NCBI RefSeq assembly: GCF_016804325.1
Contig: NZ_CP043627.1
Location: 2,555,001-2,619,000 of the forward strand
DNA from: Methylobacterium aquaticum
GTDB lineage: Bacteria > Pseudomonadota > Alphaproteobacteria > Rhizobiales > Beijerinckiaceae
Length of the DNA stretch: 64,000 bases
Direction: 5' to 3'
Shown here one piece after another: positions 36,259 through 49,616 of this stretch (position 1 is the stretch's first letter; every line of letters begins with the position of its first letter). Position numbers and translations under genes: made by a program. The notes under the pieces are model-generated. The model was not told the DNA's origin and did no database searches. It saw only the letters and a program-made list of their open reading frames with translations.

Positions 36259-37209
36259 CTACCCGAGGCGCGCGCGGGCCGCCGCGTATTCCGCCTTCAG
36301 CCGGTCGATCACCAGGGCGGTCGCCGGCGCGTCGTCGATGGTGCCGACGCCCTGGCCGGCGCCCCAGATGTCGCGCCAGGCCTTGGTGGTGCCGGACCCG
36401 AAATTCATCTTGGTCTTGTCGACCTCCGGCAGGGCGTTGGGGTCGAGGCCGGCGGCGGTGACGCTCGGCTTGAGGTAGTTGCCCGGCACGCCGGTGAAAT
36501 AGGGGGTGTAGAGCACGTCGGCGGCCGTGGTGCCGACGATCATCTCCTTGTAGGCCGGCGCGGCGTTGGCCTCCTGCGTGGCGATGAAGCGGGTGCCCAT
36601 ATAGGCGAGGTCCGCGCCCATCGCCTGGGCGGCGAGGATCGCGTCGCCGGTGGTGATCGCGCCCGACAGGATCAGCGGCCCGTCGTAGAAGCGCCGCACC
36701 TCGCCCACCAGCGCGAAGGGCGAGAGCGTGCCGGCATGACCGCCTGCCCCGGCGCAGACCAGGATCAAGCCGTCGACGCCGGCCTCCAGCGCCTTCTCGG
36801 CGTGGCGCACCGTGGTCACGTCGTGGAAGACGAGGCCGCCCCAGCCATGCACCGCCGAGACCACCGCGTCGGGGGCGCGCAGCGACGTGATGATGATCGG
36901 CACCCGGTGCTGGCCGCAGACCATCAGGTCGTGCTCGAGCCGGTCGTTCGAGGCGTGGACGATCTGGTTGACGGCGTAGGGCGCGACGATGCGGGTGGGA
37001 TCGGCGGCCTTGGCCTCGGCGAGTGCCGCCTCGATCCGGGTCAGCCACTCGTCGAGGGCTTCCTTCGGCCGGGCGTTGAGGGCCGGGAACGAGCCGACGA
37101 TGCCGTTCACGCACTGGGCGATGACCAGTTCCGGCCCCGAGACGATGAACATCGGCGAGGCGATCACCGGCAGGGCGAGGGCATGGCGGAGGCTGTCGGG
37201 CAGGGACAT
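36259..37209 (-). CDS. Nitronate monooxygenase family FMN enzyme
   Basis: A 316-residue TIM-barrel flavoprotein. VIASPMFIVSGPELV, LVCAGAGGHAG and AITTGDAILAAQAMGADLAYMGTRF are the typical FMN- and substrate-binding segments of the 2-nitropropane dioxygenase family, which oxidises alkyl nitronates. The start at 37209 is chosen; an in-frame ATG at 37263 would add 18 low-complexity residues. It lies 93 bases before the hydantoinase gene on the same strand and may share its transcript. Confidence 0.9.
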   Translation of the reverse strand: MSLPDSLRHALALPVIASPMFIVSGPELVIAQCVNGIVGSFPALNARPKEALDEWLTRIEAALAEAKAADPTRIVAPYAVNQIVHASNDRLEHDLMVCGQHRVPIIITSLRAPDAVVSAVHGWGGLVFHDVTTVRHAEKALEAGVDGLILVCAGAGGHAGTLSPFALVGEVRRFYDGPLILSGAITTGDAILAAQAMGADLAYMGTRFIATQEANAAPAYKEMIVGTTAADVLYTPYFTGVPGNYLKPSVTAAGLDPNALPEVDKTKMNFGSGTTKAWRDIWGAGQGVGTIDDAPATALVIDRLKAEYAAARARLG

Positions 37210-37340
37210 CGGCGGCGTGGCTCCCGGGGCTCGCGTTCGAGCGGTATCGTTGGGCTCCGGCATCGCACCGGCCCCGGATGCGGTCAACGGGGCTTGCCAC
37301 AGACCTTGACGGAGACTGCGCCCGGGGCTCCGATACCGCC

Positions 37341-37895
37341 ATGGACGCCTTCGAGATCCGCCGCCTGGGGGCCGCCGACGGCTCGGCCTACCGCTCTTTG
37401 CGCCTGGAAGCGCTGGAACGGCACCCTGCCTCCTTCGGCACGTCGTTCGAGGACGTGGCAGGGCACGGGCCGGACTGGTTCGGGGCACGGCTGGAACAGG
37501 GGATCACGCTCGGCGCGTTCCGGGACGGCGCGCTCGCCGGTGCCGTCACCCTGGTGCTGAACGAGGGCGCGAAGCTGCGCCACAAGGGCGACGTGACCGC
37601 GGTCTATCTCCGTCCCGCGGCAAGGGGCCTCGGCCTGGGCACGGCTCTCCTGGGCCGGCTCATCGCGGAGGCGCGCCCGCTCGTCGAGGCCCTGCGGCTG
37701 ACGGTCGAGGCCGAGAACGGCGCGGCGTCGCGGCTCTACGAATCGCTCGGATTCCGCGCCTATGGCCGCGAGCGCCGGGCGCTGAAGATCGGGGAGCGCT
37801 ACCACGACGAGGTGCTGATGGAACTCGCCCTCGCGAACGATCCCGCGTTAGAACCCGCGAACCCCCACGCCCCGGAGACGCCGCGTGAAGCTTGA
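37341..37895 (+). CDS. GNAT-family acetyltransferase
   Basis: A 184-residue N-acetyltransferase with the acetyl-CoA loop VYLRPAARGLGLGTALL and the C-terminal ENGAASRLYESLGFRAYGRE segment. The start is ATG 37341. Substrate unknown. Its last 11 bases overlap the next gene, a serine hydrolase, so the two are likely translated from one transcript. It is divergent from the nitronate monooxygenase gene. Confidence 0.88.
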   Translation: MDAFEIRRLGAADGSAYRSLRLEALERHPASFGTSFEDVAGHGPDWFGARLEQGITLGAFRDGALAGAVTLVLNEGAKLRHKGDVTAVYLRPAARGLGLGTALLGRLIAEARPLVEALRLTVEAENGAASRLYESLGFRAYGRERRALKIGERYHDEVLMELALANDPALEPANPHAPETPREA

Positions 37896-39105
37896 GATCG
37901 GAACCCCGGAAGCGGTCGGCCTCTCCTCGGAGCGGCTGGGCCGAATCGTCCCGTGGATGCGGGGCTATGTCGAGGCTGGCAAGCTGCCGGGCCTGTCGGT
38001 GACCGTGGCCCGGCGCGGCCAGGTGGTGTTTTCCCACCAGGAGGGCCTGCGCGACCTCGCCCGCGGATTGCCGATGGACGCCGACACCATCGTGCGCATC
38101 TACTCGATGACGAAGCCGCTGACCTCGGTGGCGATCCTGATGCTGTACGAGGAGGGCCGCTTCCAGCTCGACGATCCCATCACCCGCTTCCTGCCCGAGT
38201 TCCGGGACATGCGGGTGCTGGTCGGCGGCAGCCGCGCCAAGCCCGAGACCGTGCCGGCGGAGCGCGACATCACGTTCCGCGATCTCCTCACCCACACGTC
38301 GGGCCTGTCCTACGGCTTCATGGACGCGACGCTGGTCGACCGGATGTACCGGGAGGAGGGCGTCGACTTCCAGACCGCCGAGACCTCGCTGGCCGAGGTC
38401 GTCGCCAAGGCCGCGCGCCAGCCGCTGCTGGCCCAGCCCGGCGCCGAGTGGAACTACAGCATCGCCACCGACGTGCTCGGCCACCTCGTGGCGGTGATCT
38501 CGGGAATTCCCTTCGACGATTTCCTGCGGGATCGGATCATCCGGCCGCTCGGCATGGTCGACACCGATTTCCACGTCCCGGCCGACAAGATCGCCCGCTT
38601 CGCCTCGAACTACGCGCTCGGCGAAGGCGGCCGGCTGACGCTCATCGACGATGCCCGGGAGGGCCGCTACGCCCGTCCCCGCACCGTGCCGTCGGGCGGC
38701 GGCGGCCTCGTCTCGACGGCGTCCGACTATGCCCGGTTCTGCCGCTTCATCCTCGGCGGCGGGGCGCTCGACGGCGTGCGGCTGCTCGGCCGCAAGACCG
38801 TCGCCCTGATGATGGCCAACCACCTGCGCGGCGATCTCGCCGATATGGGGCAGCCGCGCTTCTCGGAGTCGAGCTACAGCGGCATCGGCTTCGGGCTCGG
38901 GTTCTCGGTGATGCTCGATCCGGCCAAGGCCCAGATCCTCGGCACCCCGGGCGAGGTCGCCTGGGGCGGGGCGGCCTCGACGGCGTTCTGGATCGACCCC
39001 GCCGAGGACCTGTTCGTCATCATGCTGACGCAGCTCATGCCGTCCTCGACCTGGCCGATCCGGCGCGAGCTGCGGGTGCTCACCTACGCGGCAATCACCG
39101 AGTGA
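37885..39105 (+). CDS. Serine hydrolase, class C beta-lactamase family
   Basis: A 406-residue protein starting at GTG 37885 inside the acetyltransferase 3' end. Penicillin-binding-type motifs: SMTK (Ser74, Lys77) and a Tyr in WNYSIATDVLG. HTSGLSYGFMD follows. There is no signal peptide, so it is likely a cytoplasmic esterase or peptidase rather than a true beta-lactamase. Similar enzymes are annotated as esterase EstB-like. Confidence 0.88.
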   Translation: MKLEIGTPEAVGLSSERLGRIVPWMRGYVEAGKLPGLSVTVARRGQVVFSHQEGLRDLARGLPMDADTIVRIYSMTKPLTSVAILMLYEEGRFQLDDPITRFLPEFRDMRVLVGGSRAKPETVPAERDITFRDLLTHTSGLSYGFMDATLVDRMYREEGVDFQTAETSLAEVVAKAARQPLLAQPGAEWNYSIATDVLGHLVAVISGIPFDDFLRDRIIRPLGMVDTDFHVPADKIARFASNYALGEGGRLTLIDDAREGRYARPRTVPSGGGGLVSTASDYARFCRFILGGGALDGVRLLGRKTVALMMANHLRGDLADMGQPRFSESSYSGIGFGLGFSVMLDPAKAQILGTPGEVAWGGAASTAFWIDPAEDLFVIMLTQLMPSSTWPIRRELRVLTYAAITE

Positions 39106-39128
39106 TCGCCGCGATCACGGACTGATCG

Positions 39129-39917
39129 TCACCCCACCGCCCGGCGGTAGAGGTGCCAGGTGGCGTGGCCGAGCACCGGCAGCACCACCGCGAGGCCGAC
39201 GAACAGCGACACCATGCCGAGGGCGAGCATCCCGGCCACGATGGCGCCCCAGGCGAGCATCGTGCCGGGATTCTCGCGCATCAGCGCCAGCGAGGTCTCG
39301 ATGGCGGTGCCGGCATCCACATCCTTGTCGATGATGAGCGGGATCGAGACCGCGCCGACCGCCAGCGCCAGGAGCGAGAAGGCGGCGCCGACGAGGTTGC
39401 CGGCGAGGATCAGGCCCCAGCCCCGCGGCGTGGTCAGCACGTCGTCGAGGAAGGCCGGCAGCGAGGGCTCGGTGACCCCGCCATAGAGGGTCCAGTACAG
39501 CCCCATCGCGGCGCAGAGCCAGGCGAGGAAGATCAGCGCCAGCACGAGACCCACCGCCATCACCGCCTTGGCCGAGCGGCCGCGCAAGGGGGCATAGGCA
39601 TCGGCCAGGGTCGCGGGCAGGCCCCATTCCCGCCGCCGGCTCATCTCGTAGAGGCCGAGCGCCGCGAACGGGCCGATCAGCGCGAAGCCGGCGGCGAGCG
39701 GGAACAGGATCGGGATCAGGTTCTGCTCGAAGGTCGCCGCCGCGATCAGCACGCCGGCGAGCGGATAGATCAGCACCACGAACACCACGTGGGTCGGCAT
39801 CGCCAGGAAGTCGTCGACGCCCCGCGACAGGACGGCCTTGAGATCCTGGATACCGATCCGCCGCAATGCGGGGCGGGCGGCGGACAGGCCGTGGGCGAAG
39901 ATGGGCGAACTCGTCAT
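39129..39917 (-). CDS. DUF2189 integral membrane protein
   Basis: A 262-residue inner-membrane protein with about six hydrophobic segments. GVDDFLAMPTHVVFVVLIYP near the start and RENPGTMLAWGAIVAG in the middle are typical of DUF2189. GGAGG lies 7 bases before ATG 39917. It converges with the serine hydrolase gene, 23 bases apart. Function unknown. Confidence 0.88.
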   Translation of the reverse strand: MTSSPIFAHGLSAARPALRRIGIQDLKAVLSRGVDDFLAMPTHVVFVVLIYPLAGVLIAAATFEQNLIPILFPLAAGFALIGPFAALGLYEMSRRREWGLPATLADAYAPLRGRSAKAVMAVGLVLALIFLAWLCAAMGLYWTLYGGVTEPSLPAFLDDVLTTPRGWGLILAGNLVGAAFSLLALAVGAVSIPLIIDKDVDAGTAIETSLALMRENPGTMLAWGAIVAGMLALGMVSLFVGLAVVLPVLGHATWHLYRRAVG

Positions 39918-40239
39918 CGCGTTTCCTCCAGGGGGAGGCACCCGCGACGGGAAAGGCCGGGCCGCGTTCGGGCCGTCTGTCGGCGGTCCTTCAGGCGCCC
40001 GGTCCGGCCCGCACGGGCGCCGGACAGATCGGTCGCATCAAGACTGGATCACTCGCACCGGGCGGGAGATGCCCCGCCGCACCCCGCGAGGGTAACGCCG
40101 AGGCGACCCGCCCGCCAAGAGGGTGCCGCGCACGATCACGCGACGGTGAGCGAGGCCAGGCCCGCGTCGAGCGCCCGGGGTGCCGCACCGCCCGCTTCCA
40201 CGCTACAAGACCCCACCATCGTCTCACCCAAGGCCGATC
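39918..40239. other. Gene-free gap
   Basis: Divergent upstream region of the DUF2189 gene and the MBL-fold gene. Frames on either strand have poor coding character. I see no clear promoter, repeat or RNA here. Confidence 0.5.
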
Positions 40240-40881
40240 ATGCCGAGCACGCCCCGCGCCGCGATCATCCCGGTCACGCCGTTCCAGCAGAACTGCACCC
40301 TGCTGTGGTGCGAGGCGACGAAGCGGGCCGCCGTGATCGATCCGGGCGGCGACCTCGACCGGATCCGGGCGGCGATCGCGCAGGCCGGCGTCACGGTCGA
40401 GAAGATCCTGCTCACCCACGGCCATATCGACCATGCCGGCGGGGCGGCCGACCTGCGCGATGCGCTCGGGGTGCCGGTCGAGGGGCCGCACCGCGCCGAC
40501 ACGCCGCTCCTCGACAGCCTGCCCGAGACCGGGGCGGCCTACGGCATCGACGGCGCCAAGGTGATCACGCCCGATCGCTGGCTCGACGAGGGCGACACGG
40601 TGACGGTGGGCGAACTGACCTTCGACGTGCTGCACTGCCCCGGCCATTCCCCCGGAAGCGTGGTGCTGGTGAGCCGGGAGGCCCGCTTCGCGCAAGTCGG
40701 CGACGTGCTGTTTCGCGGCTCGGTCGGCCGCACCGACCTGCCGGGGGGCGACCACGCCGCCCTGATCGCCTCGATCAAGGAGAAGCTCCTGCCGCTCGGC
40801 GACGACGTCGCCTTCATCCCCGGCCACGGCCCGACGAGCACGATCGGCCAGGAGCGGTTGTCGAACCCGTTTCTCCAGTAG
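40240..40881 (+). CDS. Glyoxalase II-like metallo-hydrolase (YcbL type)
   Basis: A 213-residue MBL-fold enzyme. The zinc motif is THGHIDHAGG; further ligands lie in LHCPGHSPGSV and FIPGHGP, with VGDVLFRGSVGRTDLPGGD typical of the YcbL subgroup of hydroxyacylglutathione-hydrolase-like enzymes. FQQNCTLLW at the start is also characteristic. ATG 40240. It is followed 28 bases later by an aldo/keto reductase, a pairing that would suit aldehyde or glyoxal detoxification (inference). Confidence 0.9.
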   Translation: MPSTPRAAIIPVTPFQQNCTLLWCEATKRAAVIDPGGDLDRIRAAIAQAGVTVEKILLTHGHIDHAGGAADLRDALGVPVEGPHRADTPLLDSLPETGAAYGIDGAKVITPDRWLDEGDTVTVGELTFDVLHCPGHSPGSVVLVSREARFAQVGDVLFRGSVGRTDLPGGDHAALIASIKEKLLPLGDDVAFIPGHGPTSTIGQERLSNPFLQ

Positions 40882-40909
40882 AATCCTCGCTTCCGGTAGG
40901 AGCTTCGCC

Positions 40910-44603
<3,694 letters not shown>

Positions 44604-44604
<1 letters not shown>

Positions 44605-45593
44605 TGGTGAACCCGATGGACACGGCCGCGCTCGCGCCCTTTACCGACTACGTCCTGCCCGAGGCGACCCTGCCGGAACTGCCGGGCCATTACCGCGGCA
44701 AGGTGCGGGACAATTACGACCTGCCCGACGGGCGGCGGATCCTGATCACCTCCGACCGGTTGAGCGCCTTCGACCGGGAACTGGCGGCGATCCCGCTGAA
44801 AGGTCAGGTCCTGACCCAGACCGCGCGCTACTGGTTCGAGAAGACGCGGGACATCTGCGACAACCACGTGCTCGCCTATCCCGATCCGAACGTGGTGGTG
44901 GGCCGGCGGCTCACCATCCTGCCGGTCGAGATCGTGGTGCGCGGCTACCTCGCCGGCAGCACCGGCACCTCGGTCCTGACCCTCTACAAGGCCGGCCAGC
45001 GCGAGATGTACGGCCACCGGCTCCCCGACGGGATGCGCCCGCACGAGCAACTGCCGCAGCCGATCATCACGCCCACCACCAAGGCCGGCCACGGCGACCA
45101 CGACGCGCCGCTCTCGGCCGCCGAGATCCTGGAGCGGGGCCTGCTCACCAAAGACCAGTGGCACATCCTGTCGGAGGCGGCGCTCGCCCTGTTCGCCCGT
45201 GGCCAGGCGCTGGCAGCCGAGCGCGGCCTGATCCTCGCCGACACCAAGTACGAGTTCGGCACCGATGCCGAAGGCCGGATCGTGCTCGCCGACGAGATCC
45301 ACACGCCCGACAGCAGCCGCTACTGGTTTGCGAAGAGCTATGCCGAGCGCTTCGAGGCCGGCACCCTGCCGGAGAGCTTCGACAAGGACGTGGTGCGCAA
45401 CTGGGTCGCGTCCCGCTGCGACCCCTACCGCGATCCGGTGCCGGAGATCCCGCCGGACGTGGTCCTGCGCACCGCCGCCACCTATGTCAGCGCCTTCGAG
45501 ACGATCACCGGCGAGCGCTTCGCCCTGCCGGACACGAGCGAGCCGCCGCTGGAGCGCATCCGCCGCAACATCGCGGCCTATCTGGGGGCGTAG
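44604..45593 (+). CDS. purC: Phosphoribosylaminoimidazole-succinocarboxamide synthase
   Basis: A 329-residue purine-biosynthesis enzyme that joins aspartate to CAIR using [14 protein letters not shown] and [15 protein letters not shown] form the nucleotide-binding start; [13 protein letters not shown] and ADTKYEFG are also characteristic. The ATG at 44604 shares its A with the gyrB stop; a second ATG lies 12 bases on. Overlap indicates co-translation with gyrB. The longer form (over 300 residues) is of the kind resembling fungal enzymes. Confidence 0.95.
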
Positions 45594-45629
45594 GCCGGGG
45601 AAAATACCCTTTAAAATCAAGCGCGGGAT

Positions 45630-45781
45630 CCCCTCTCCCGATTGGGAGAGGGGTAGGGGTGAGGGTGGCTCGGCTTCCAACTAAAGCTGAGAGCGTCAAG
45701 CTGCGCAGCTCGACGGTTCTGGGTCATTGCGGAAGCCGAGCCACCCTCACCCCCGACCCCTCTCCCAAACGGGAGAGGGGA
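45630..45781. repeat. Inverted-repeat element after purC
   Basis: Left arm 45631-45678 (a CCCTCTCCC/GGGAGAGGGG hairpin, then GAGGGTGGCTCGGCTTCC) is matched in reverse by right arm 45731-45780, with a few mismatches. About 50 bases separate them. It lies between the convergent purC and exonuclease genes and shares the GAGGGTGAGGG-type core with the element at 15509. Confidence 0.75.
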
Positions 45782-45830
45782 GGCGCGCCAAACTTTTTTA
45801 CCGGCCAGCCCACCCGGCGCATGACACCCC

Positions 45831-46724
45831 TCACGCCTCCGGATCGGCCCGGGTCGAGAAGCGGTCGCGGGCGGTGAAGCGGTCGGCCGGCAGGCCGGAG
45901 GGCAGGGTGCCGCGGTAGATCTCCTTCGAGAGGAACGAGCGCTCGATCTCGATCTGCTCCTCGTCGAGGTCGACGTACCAGCAGCGGCGCCGGGGCGACC
46001 AGCGGTAGTTGCGGTCCTTGAGCCGGTCCTTCAACGCGATCGGGGCGTCGGAGGCCCAGAGCCGCACGGTCGGCCGCCGCGCCGCTTCCAGCAGGGCGGA
46101 CAGCGCCAGGCGTCCCGAGGCGCGCAAGGGGCGGGCGAGGATGGCGAGCAGCGCCTCGCAATCGTCGATCGCCCGGTGGCCGTTGTGGAAATGGCCGTGA
46201 TCGGCGAGCAGGTGGCCGAGGCGCATCCCCTCGTGGCCCTCGGCCCGCCAGGGGATCTGGTGGCACGAGCAGGCCCAGTTGCGCGAGACGAAGATCGGCC
46301 AGCGGCGCTCGCACATCTGCCGGTCGAAGCGGGCATTGTGGGCGATGATCACCCGGGCCTCGGCGGCGAGCGCCTCGACCGCCGCGTCGTCGATGCGCTG
46401 GCCGGCCACGTCGGCGTCGGTGATGCCGGTCAGGCGCACCACCGCCTCGGGGATCGGACCGGAGGGCTGGTGGAGCTGGTTGAACCGCTCGAGCACCCGG
46501 TAGATCCGGCCGCTGGCGCCGTACTCGAACTTGATGATGCCGAGCTCGATCACCTCGTCGGCGGAGACGTCGATGCCGGTGGTCTCGGTGTCGAGGATCA
46601 GCCCGACGAAGGTCGGCTCCGCGGGCTCCTCGGCCGGGGGCACGAAGGGGCCGAGACGGCGCAGCACCCGGTACTCGCCGGTGCGCTCCAGAATGGCGGC
46701 GATGTCGTCGAGCGCGTCGGTCAA
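45831..46724 (-). CDS. DEDDh 3'-5' exonuclease (DnaQ-like)
   Basis: A 297-residue protein with the exonuclease domain at about 50-220: LILDTETTGIDV (ExoI), HNARFDRQMCE (ExoII) and HRAIDDCEALLAIL (ExoIII, with the catalytic His and Asp). A C-terminal region ends with RNYRWSPRRRCWYVDLDEEQ. The start is taken as TTG 46724, with AGGTGA upstream; no ATG fits. It could edit DNA or process RNA; not the main DnaQ, since polymerase III epsilon sequences differ in the tail. Confidence 0.85.
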   Translation of the reverse strand: MTDALDDIAAILERTGEYRVLRRLGPFVPPAEEPAEPTFVGLILDTETTGIDVSADEVIELGIIKFEYGASGRIYRVLERFNQLHQPSGPIPEAVVRLTGITDADVAGQRIDDAAVEALAAEARVIIAHNARFDRQMCERRWPIFVSRNWACSCHQIPWRAEGHEGMRLGHLLADHGHFHNGHRAIDDCEALLAILARPLRASGRLALSALLEAARRPTVRLWASDAPIALKDRLKDRNYRWSPRRRCWYVDLDEEQIEIERSFLSKEIYRGTLPSGLPADRFTARDRFSTRADPEA

Positions 46725-47177
46725 GGGCGTGTCACCTCGAGGCCATCGGCGGCGGCGCCGTGTCGTTGCTTGGAGACGGATTAAACCCGTCCCGGCGGCC
46801 GGGCCAAGGGCCGGGGCGCCACGCTCCACCGTATTCGCATCCGGCAAACGAACCGTCGCCGCCCCGGAGGTTGGCCCCCACGACGAAAAGCCCCGCCGCC
46901 TCGCGGCAGCGGGGGAGTCGAGGAGATCCGAGAGACGAGCGCCGCGCCGGCAGGGGAGGAATGGGCCGGGGAGCGCACCGGACCGGTCCCGAGGCCGTCC
47001 GACTGCAGGCCCAACATCCCGCCGCTGGGTCGGTTTCCGGTGCAGCACCGATAAACGCGCCTGGGATAAACCTGCGGCAAGACGAGCCTTGGAATTCGAT
47101 CGCAAGCGCCGGGATGCGTGGAGCGGCGGGCCGGGCGAGGATGGCGCCATCGCCGCAACAGGGAGGCAGACACGATC
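46725..47177. other. Gene-free gap upstream of ada
   Basis: A 453-base divergent upstream region of the exonuclease and ada genes. Frames across it read as Arg/Pro-rich low-complexity sequence, unlike coding DNA here. I see no repeat, RNA or clear Ada-box. Confidence 0.5.
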
Positions 47178-48272
47178 ATGCGCAACCCGGATCCCGACCT
47201 CGCGATGATCGGCACCGTCCCGCCCCTCGACGACGCCGCGCGCTTTTCAGCCATCGCCCGCCGCGACCGGGCGGCGGATGGCCGCTTCGTCTACGCGGTG
47301 CGCACGACCGGGGTATACTGCCGCCCGAGCTGCGCCGCCCGGCCGGCCCGGCCGGAGAATGTCAGCTTCCACCCGACCTGCGCGGATGCGGAGGCGGCGG
47401 GCTTCCGGGCCTGTCTCCGCTGCCGGCCGAACGCGGCGAGCCTCGTCGAGCGTCAGGCCGAGGCGGTGGCCCGGGCCTGCCGGGCGATCGAGGCGGCGGA
47501 GACCGTGCCGGCGCTCGCCGACCTCGCGGCGGCGGCGTCCATGAGCCCCTGCCACTTCCACCGGGTGTTCAAGCAGGTCACCGGGGTGACGCCGCGGGCC
47601 TATGCGGCGGCGCGCCGCGCGGCGCGGGCGGCCGAGGGGTTGCGGCAGGCCGGCACGGTCACGGCGGCGATCTACGAGGCCGGCTACGGCGCGGCGAGCC
47701 GGTTCTACGCCGCGGCGCCGGCCCGCCTCGGCATGACGCCGACGGCCTACCGGCGCGGCGGGGAGGGCGCGGCGATCCGCTTCGCGGTCGGCGCCTGCTC
47801 GCTCGGCCACGTCCTGGTGGCGGCGACGGGGACCGGCGTGTGCGCGATCCTGCTCGGCGACGATCCCGACGCCCTGGTGCGCGACCTCCAGGACCGCTTT
47901 CCCAAGGCGGCGCTGACCGGGGGCGACCGCGACTTCGAGGCGGTGGTGGCGCAGGTCGTCGGCCTCGTCGAAGCCCCCGGGCAAGGCGCGGCCCTGCCCC
48001 TCGACATCGGCGGCACCGCCTTCCAGCAGCGGGTGTGGCAGGCCCTGCGGGCGATCCCGCCGGGGCGGACCGCGACCTATGCGGAAATCGCCCAGGCGAT
48101 CGGCGCGCCGAAAGCCGCCCGGGCGGTGGCCCTGGCCTGCGGCGCCAACCCGATCGCGGTGGCGGTCCCGTGCCACCGGGTGGTGCGGCAGGACGGGAGC
48201 CTCTCGGGGTATCGCTGGGGCGTCGCGCGCAAGCGGGCGCTGCTCGACCGGGAGCGGGAGGACCGGACCTGA
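47178..48272 (+). CDS. ada: Ada-type methylated-DNA repair protein and regulator
   Basis: A 364-residue protein with the full Ada layout: N-terminal zinc domain with four Cys (GVYCRPSCAAR, then FRACLRCRPN), which takes methyl from phosphotriesters; an AraC-type HTH (MSPCHFHRVFKQVTGVTP); and a C-terminal O6-methylguanine methyltransferase with PCHRVVRQDG. When methylated it would activate its own gene. The ATG at 47178 follows GGGAGG. No alkB or alkA partner is next to it. Confidence 0.95.
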   Translation: MRNPDPDLAMIGTVPPLDDAARFSAIARRDRAADGRFVYAVRTTGVYCRPSCAARPARPENVSFHPTCADAEAAGFRACLRCRPNAASLVERQAEAVARACRAIEAAETVPALADLAAAASMSPCHFHRVFKQVTGVTPRAYAAARRAARAAEGLRQAGTVTAAIYEAGYGAASRFYAAAPARLGMTPTAYRRGGEGAAIRFAVGACSLGHVLVAATGTGVCAILLGDDPDALVRDLQDRFPKAALTGGDRDFEAVVAQVVGLVEAPGQGAALPLDIGGTAFQQRVWQALRAIPPGRTATYAEIAQAIGAPKAARAVALACGANPIAVAVPCHRVVRQDGSLSGYRWGVARKRALLDREREDRT

Positions 48273-48472
48273 CGGGCGGCTTAAGGCCCCGGACGGGGCG
48301 ACATCATCCGAACGGCCTAAGCCTTCCTTTAAGGAAGACGCGACGGAATTTGCGGGGGGTACGGATCGACGGGCCGGGAGCGGCGTTCTCTCATCGACCC
48401 CTTCCGCAAAGGTTGCGGCCCGGGGTCGAGGAAACACCCACAGCGCGAGCCTCCCCCTTGGAGCGCAAATCC

Positions 48473-48688
48473 ATGTCGTGCCGCCACAACGCCGTCGCTC
48501 CCCTGCCGCACATGATCGCGACGGCGCCGTCGCACCTGCGCAAGTGGCGCCGCTACCCGCGGATGCTGCCGCCGGCGGCGAACGACAACGTCCGTCCGGG
48601 CAGCGTCGCCGAGGCCGGCCTCTGGGCCGCGGCCCTGGGGGCCACCGCCACGGTGATGGCTGTGCTGCTCGTCGGGATGATGGTGTGA
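48473..48688 (+). CDS. Small membrane protein, hypothetical
   Basis: A 71-residue protein with a basic, Pro-rich first half (KWRRYPRMLPPAANDN) and one hydrophobic segment at the C-terminus (AAALGATATVMAVLLVGMMV). The NDNVRP stretch is common in small rhizobial membrane proteins. Coding character is good and it ends just before the RraA-like gene on the other strand. Function unknown. Confidence 0.6.
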   Translation: MSCRHNAVAPLPHMIATAPSHLRKWRRYPRMLPPAANDNVRPGSVAEAGLWAAALGATATVMAVLLVGMMV

Positions 48689-48710
48689 GGACGGTGCCTC
48701 AGCGTCCGGT

Positions 48711-49427
48711 CTAGCGTCCGGTCTTCTCGCGCCAGGCGGCGAAGTCGGCCTTGGCCTGCTCGTCGATCAGCGGATAGAGGCCGATCACGCCGCGGCCGTT
48801 CTGGACCTGCTCCAGCACGAAATCCTCGAACACCGTCATCTCGGCCGCCTCCGCGGCGACCTCGTCGGCGATCTCCGCCGGGATGACGATCACCCCCTCG
48901 GCATCGCCCACCACCACGTCGCCGGGAAAGACCGCCACGTCGCCGCAGCCGATCGGCACGTTGATGTCCAGCGCCTGGTGCAGGGTCAGGTTGGTCGGGG
49001 CCGACGGGCGGTTGTGGTAGGCCGGGAAGGGCAGGGCGCCGATCTCGGGCGAATCGCGAAAGCCGCCATCGGTGACGACGCCCGCCGCGCCCCGCTTCAT
49101 CAGCCGCGTCACCAGGATCCCGCCGGCGGAGGCCGCGCGCGGGTTCTTGCGGCTGTCCATCACCAGCACCGCACCCTCCGGGCACTGGTCGACGGCGACG
49201 CGCTGCGGGTGGGTCGGATCGCGGAACGCCGCCAGCGTGTTCAGGTCTTCGCGCGCCGGGATGTAGCGCAGGGTATAGGCCTCGCCGACCATCGTCCCGG
49301 CCTGCGGGTTGAGGGGGCGCACGTCCTGGATGACCTGGTTGCGCAGGCCGCGCTTGAACAGGGCGGTGGCCAGGGTGGCGATGCTGACGGTCTTCAGCGT
49401 CGCGCGGGTCTCGGGGCTCAAGGACAT
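48711..49427 (-). CDS. RraA-like / HMG-aldolase family protein
   Basis: A 238-residue protein of the family that includes RraA, 4-hydroxy-4-methyl-2-oxoglutarate aldolase and related enzymes. The core GGILVTRLMKRGAAGVVTDGGFRD and the metal-site loop GCGDVAVFPGDVVVGDAEGV are diagnostic. It contains the catalytic-type Arg/Asp of aldolases, so an aldolase or hydrolase role is more likely than RNase E inhibition (inference). ATG 49427. Upstream lies an operator-like palindrome at 49576. Confidence 0.88.
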   Translation of the reverse strand: MSLSPETRATLKTVSIATLATALFKRGLRNQVIQDVRPLNPQAGTMVGEAYTLRYIPAREDLNTLAAFRDPTHPQRVAVDQCPEGAVLVMDSRKNPRAASAGGILVTRLMKRGAAGVVTDGGFRDSPEIGALPFPAYHNRPSAPTNLTLHQALDINVPIGCGDVAVFPGDVVVGDAEGVIVIPAEIADEVAAEAAEMTVFEDFVLEQVQNGRGVIGLYPLIDEQAKADFAAWREKTGR

Positions 49428-49575
49428 CGGGGCTCTCCGGTCGGGGGCGAAGCCGGAGCGAGGGGAGCGACGCGAAGGGACCGTGCCGCCCGCCTCGAAT
49501 CCTCCCCGCCGCACCGGGCGGCTTCGCCGCTCCGCGGCCGCCGGTCGGGCAGCCTGTGACGCCGCATTGAAGCAC

Positions 49576-49593
49576 TGATGTTTTAGTACATCA
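49576..49593. promoter_or_regulatory. Operator-like palindrome upstream of the RraA-like gene
   Basis: TGATGT (49576-49581), six bases, then ACATCA (49588-49593): a perfect 6-base inverted repeat in an AT-rich island, 149 bases upstream of the RraA-like start. The layout suits a dimeric repressor of GntR/FadR or MarR type. No such regulator is adjacent, so the link is inferred. Confidence 0.4.
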
Positions 49594-49616
49594 ACCGGGA
49601 TGTCGTGGTTCGGCAC

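Noticed and set aside
37885..39105. True beta-lactamase resistance gene
   Set aside because: No signal peptide and an esterase-like setting; the family motifs alone do not show beta-lactam hydrolysis.
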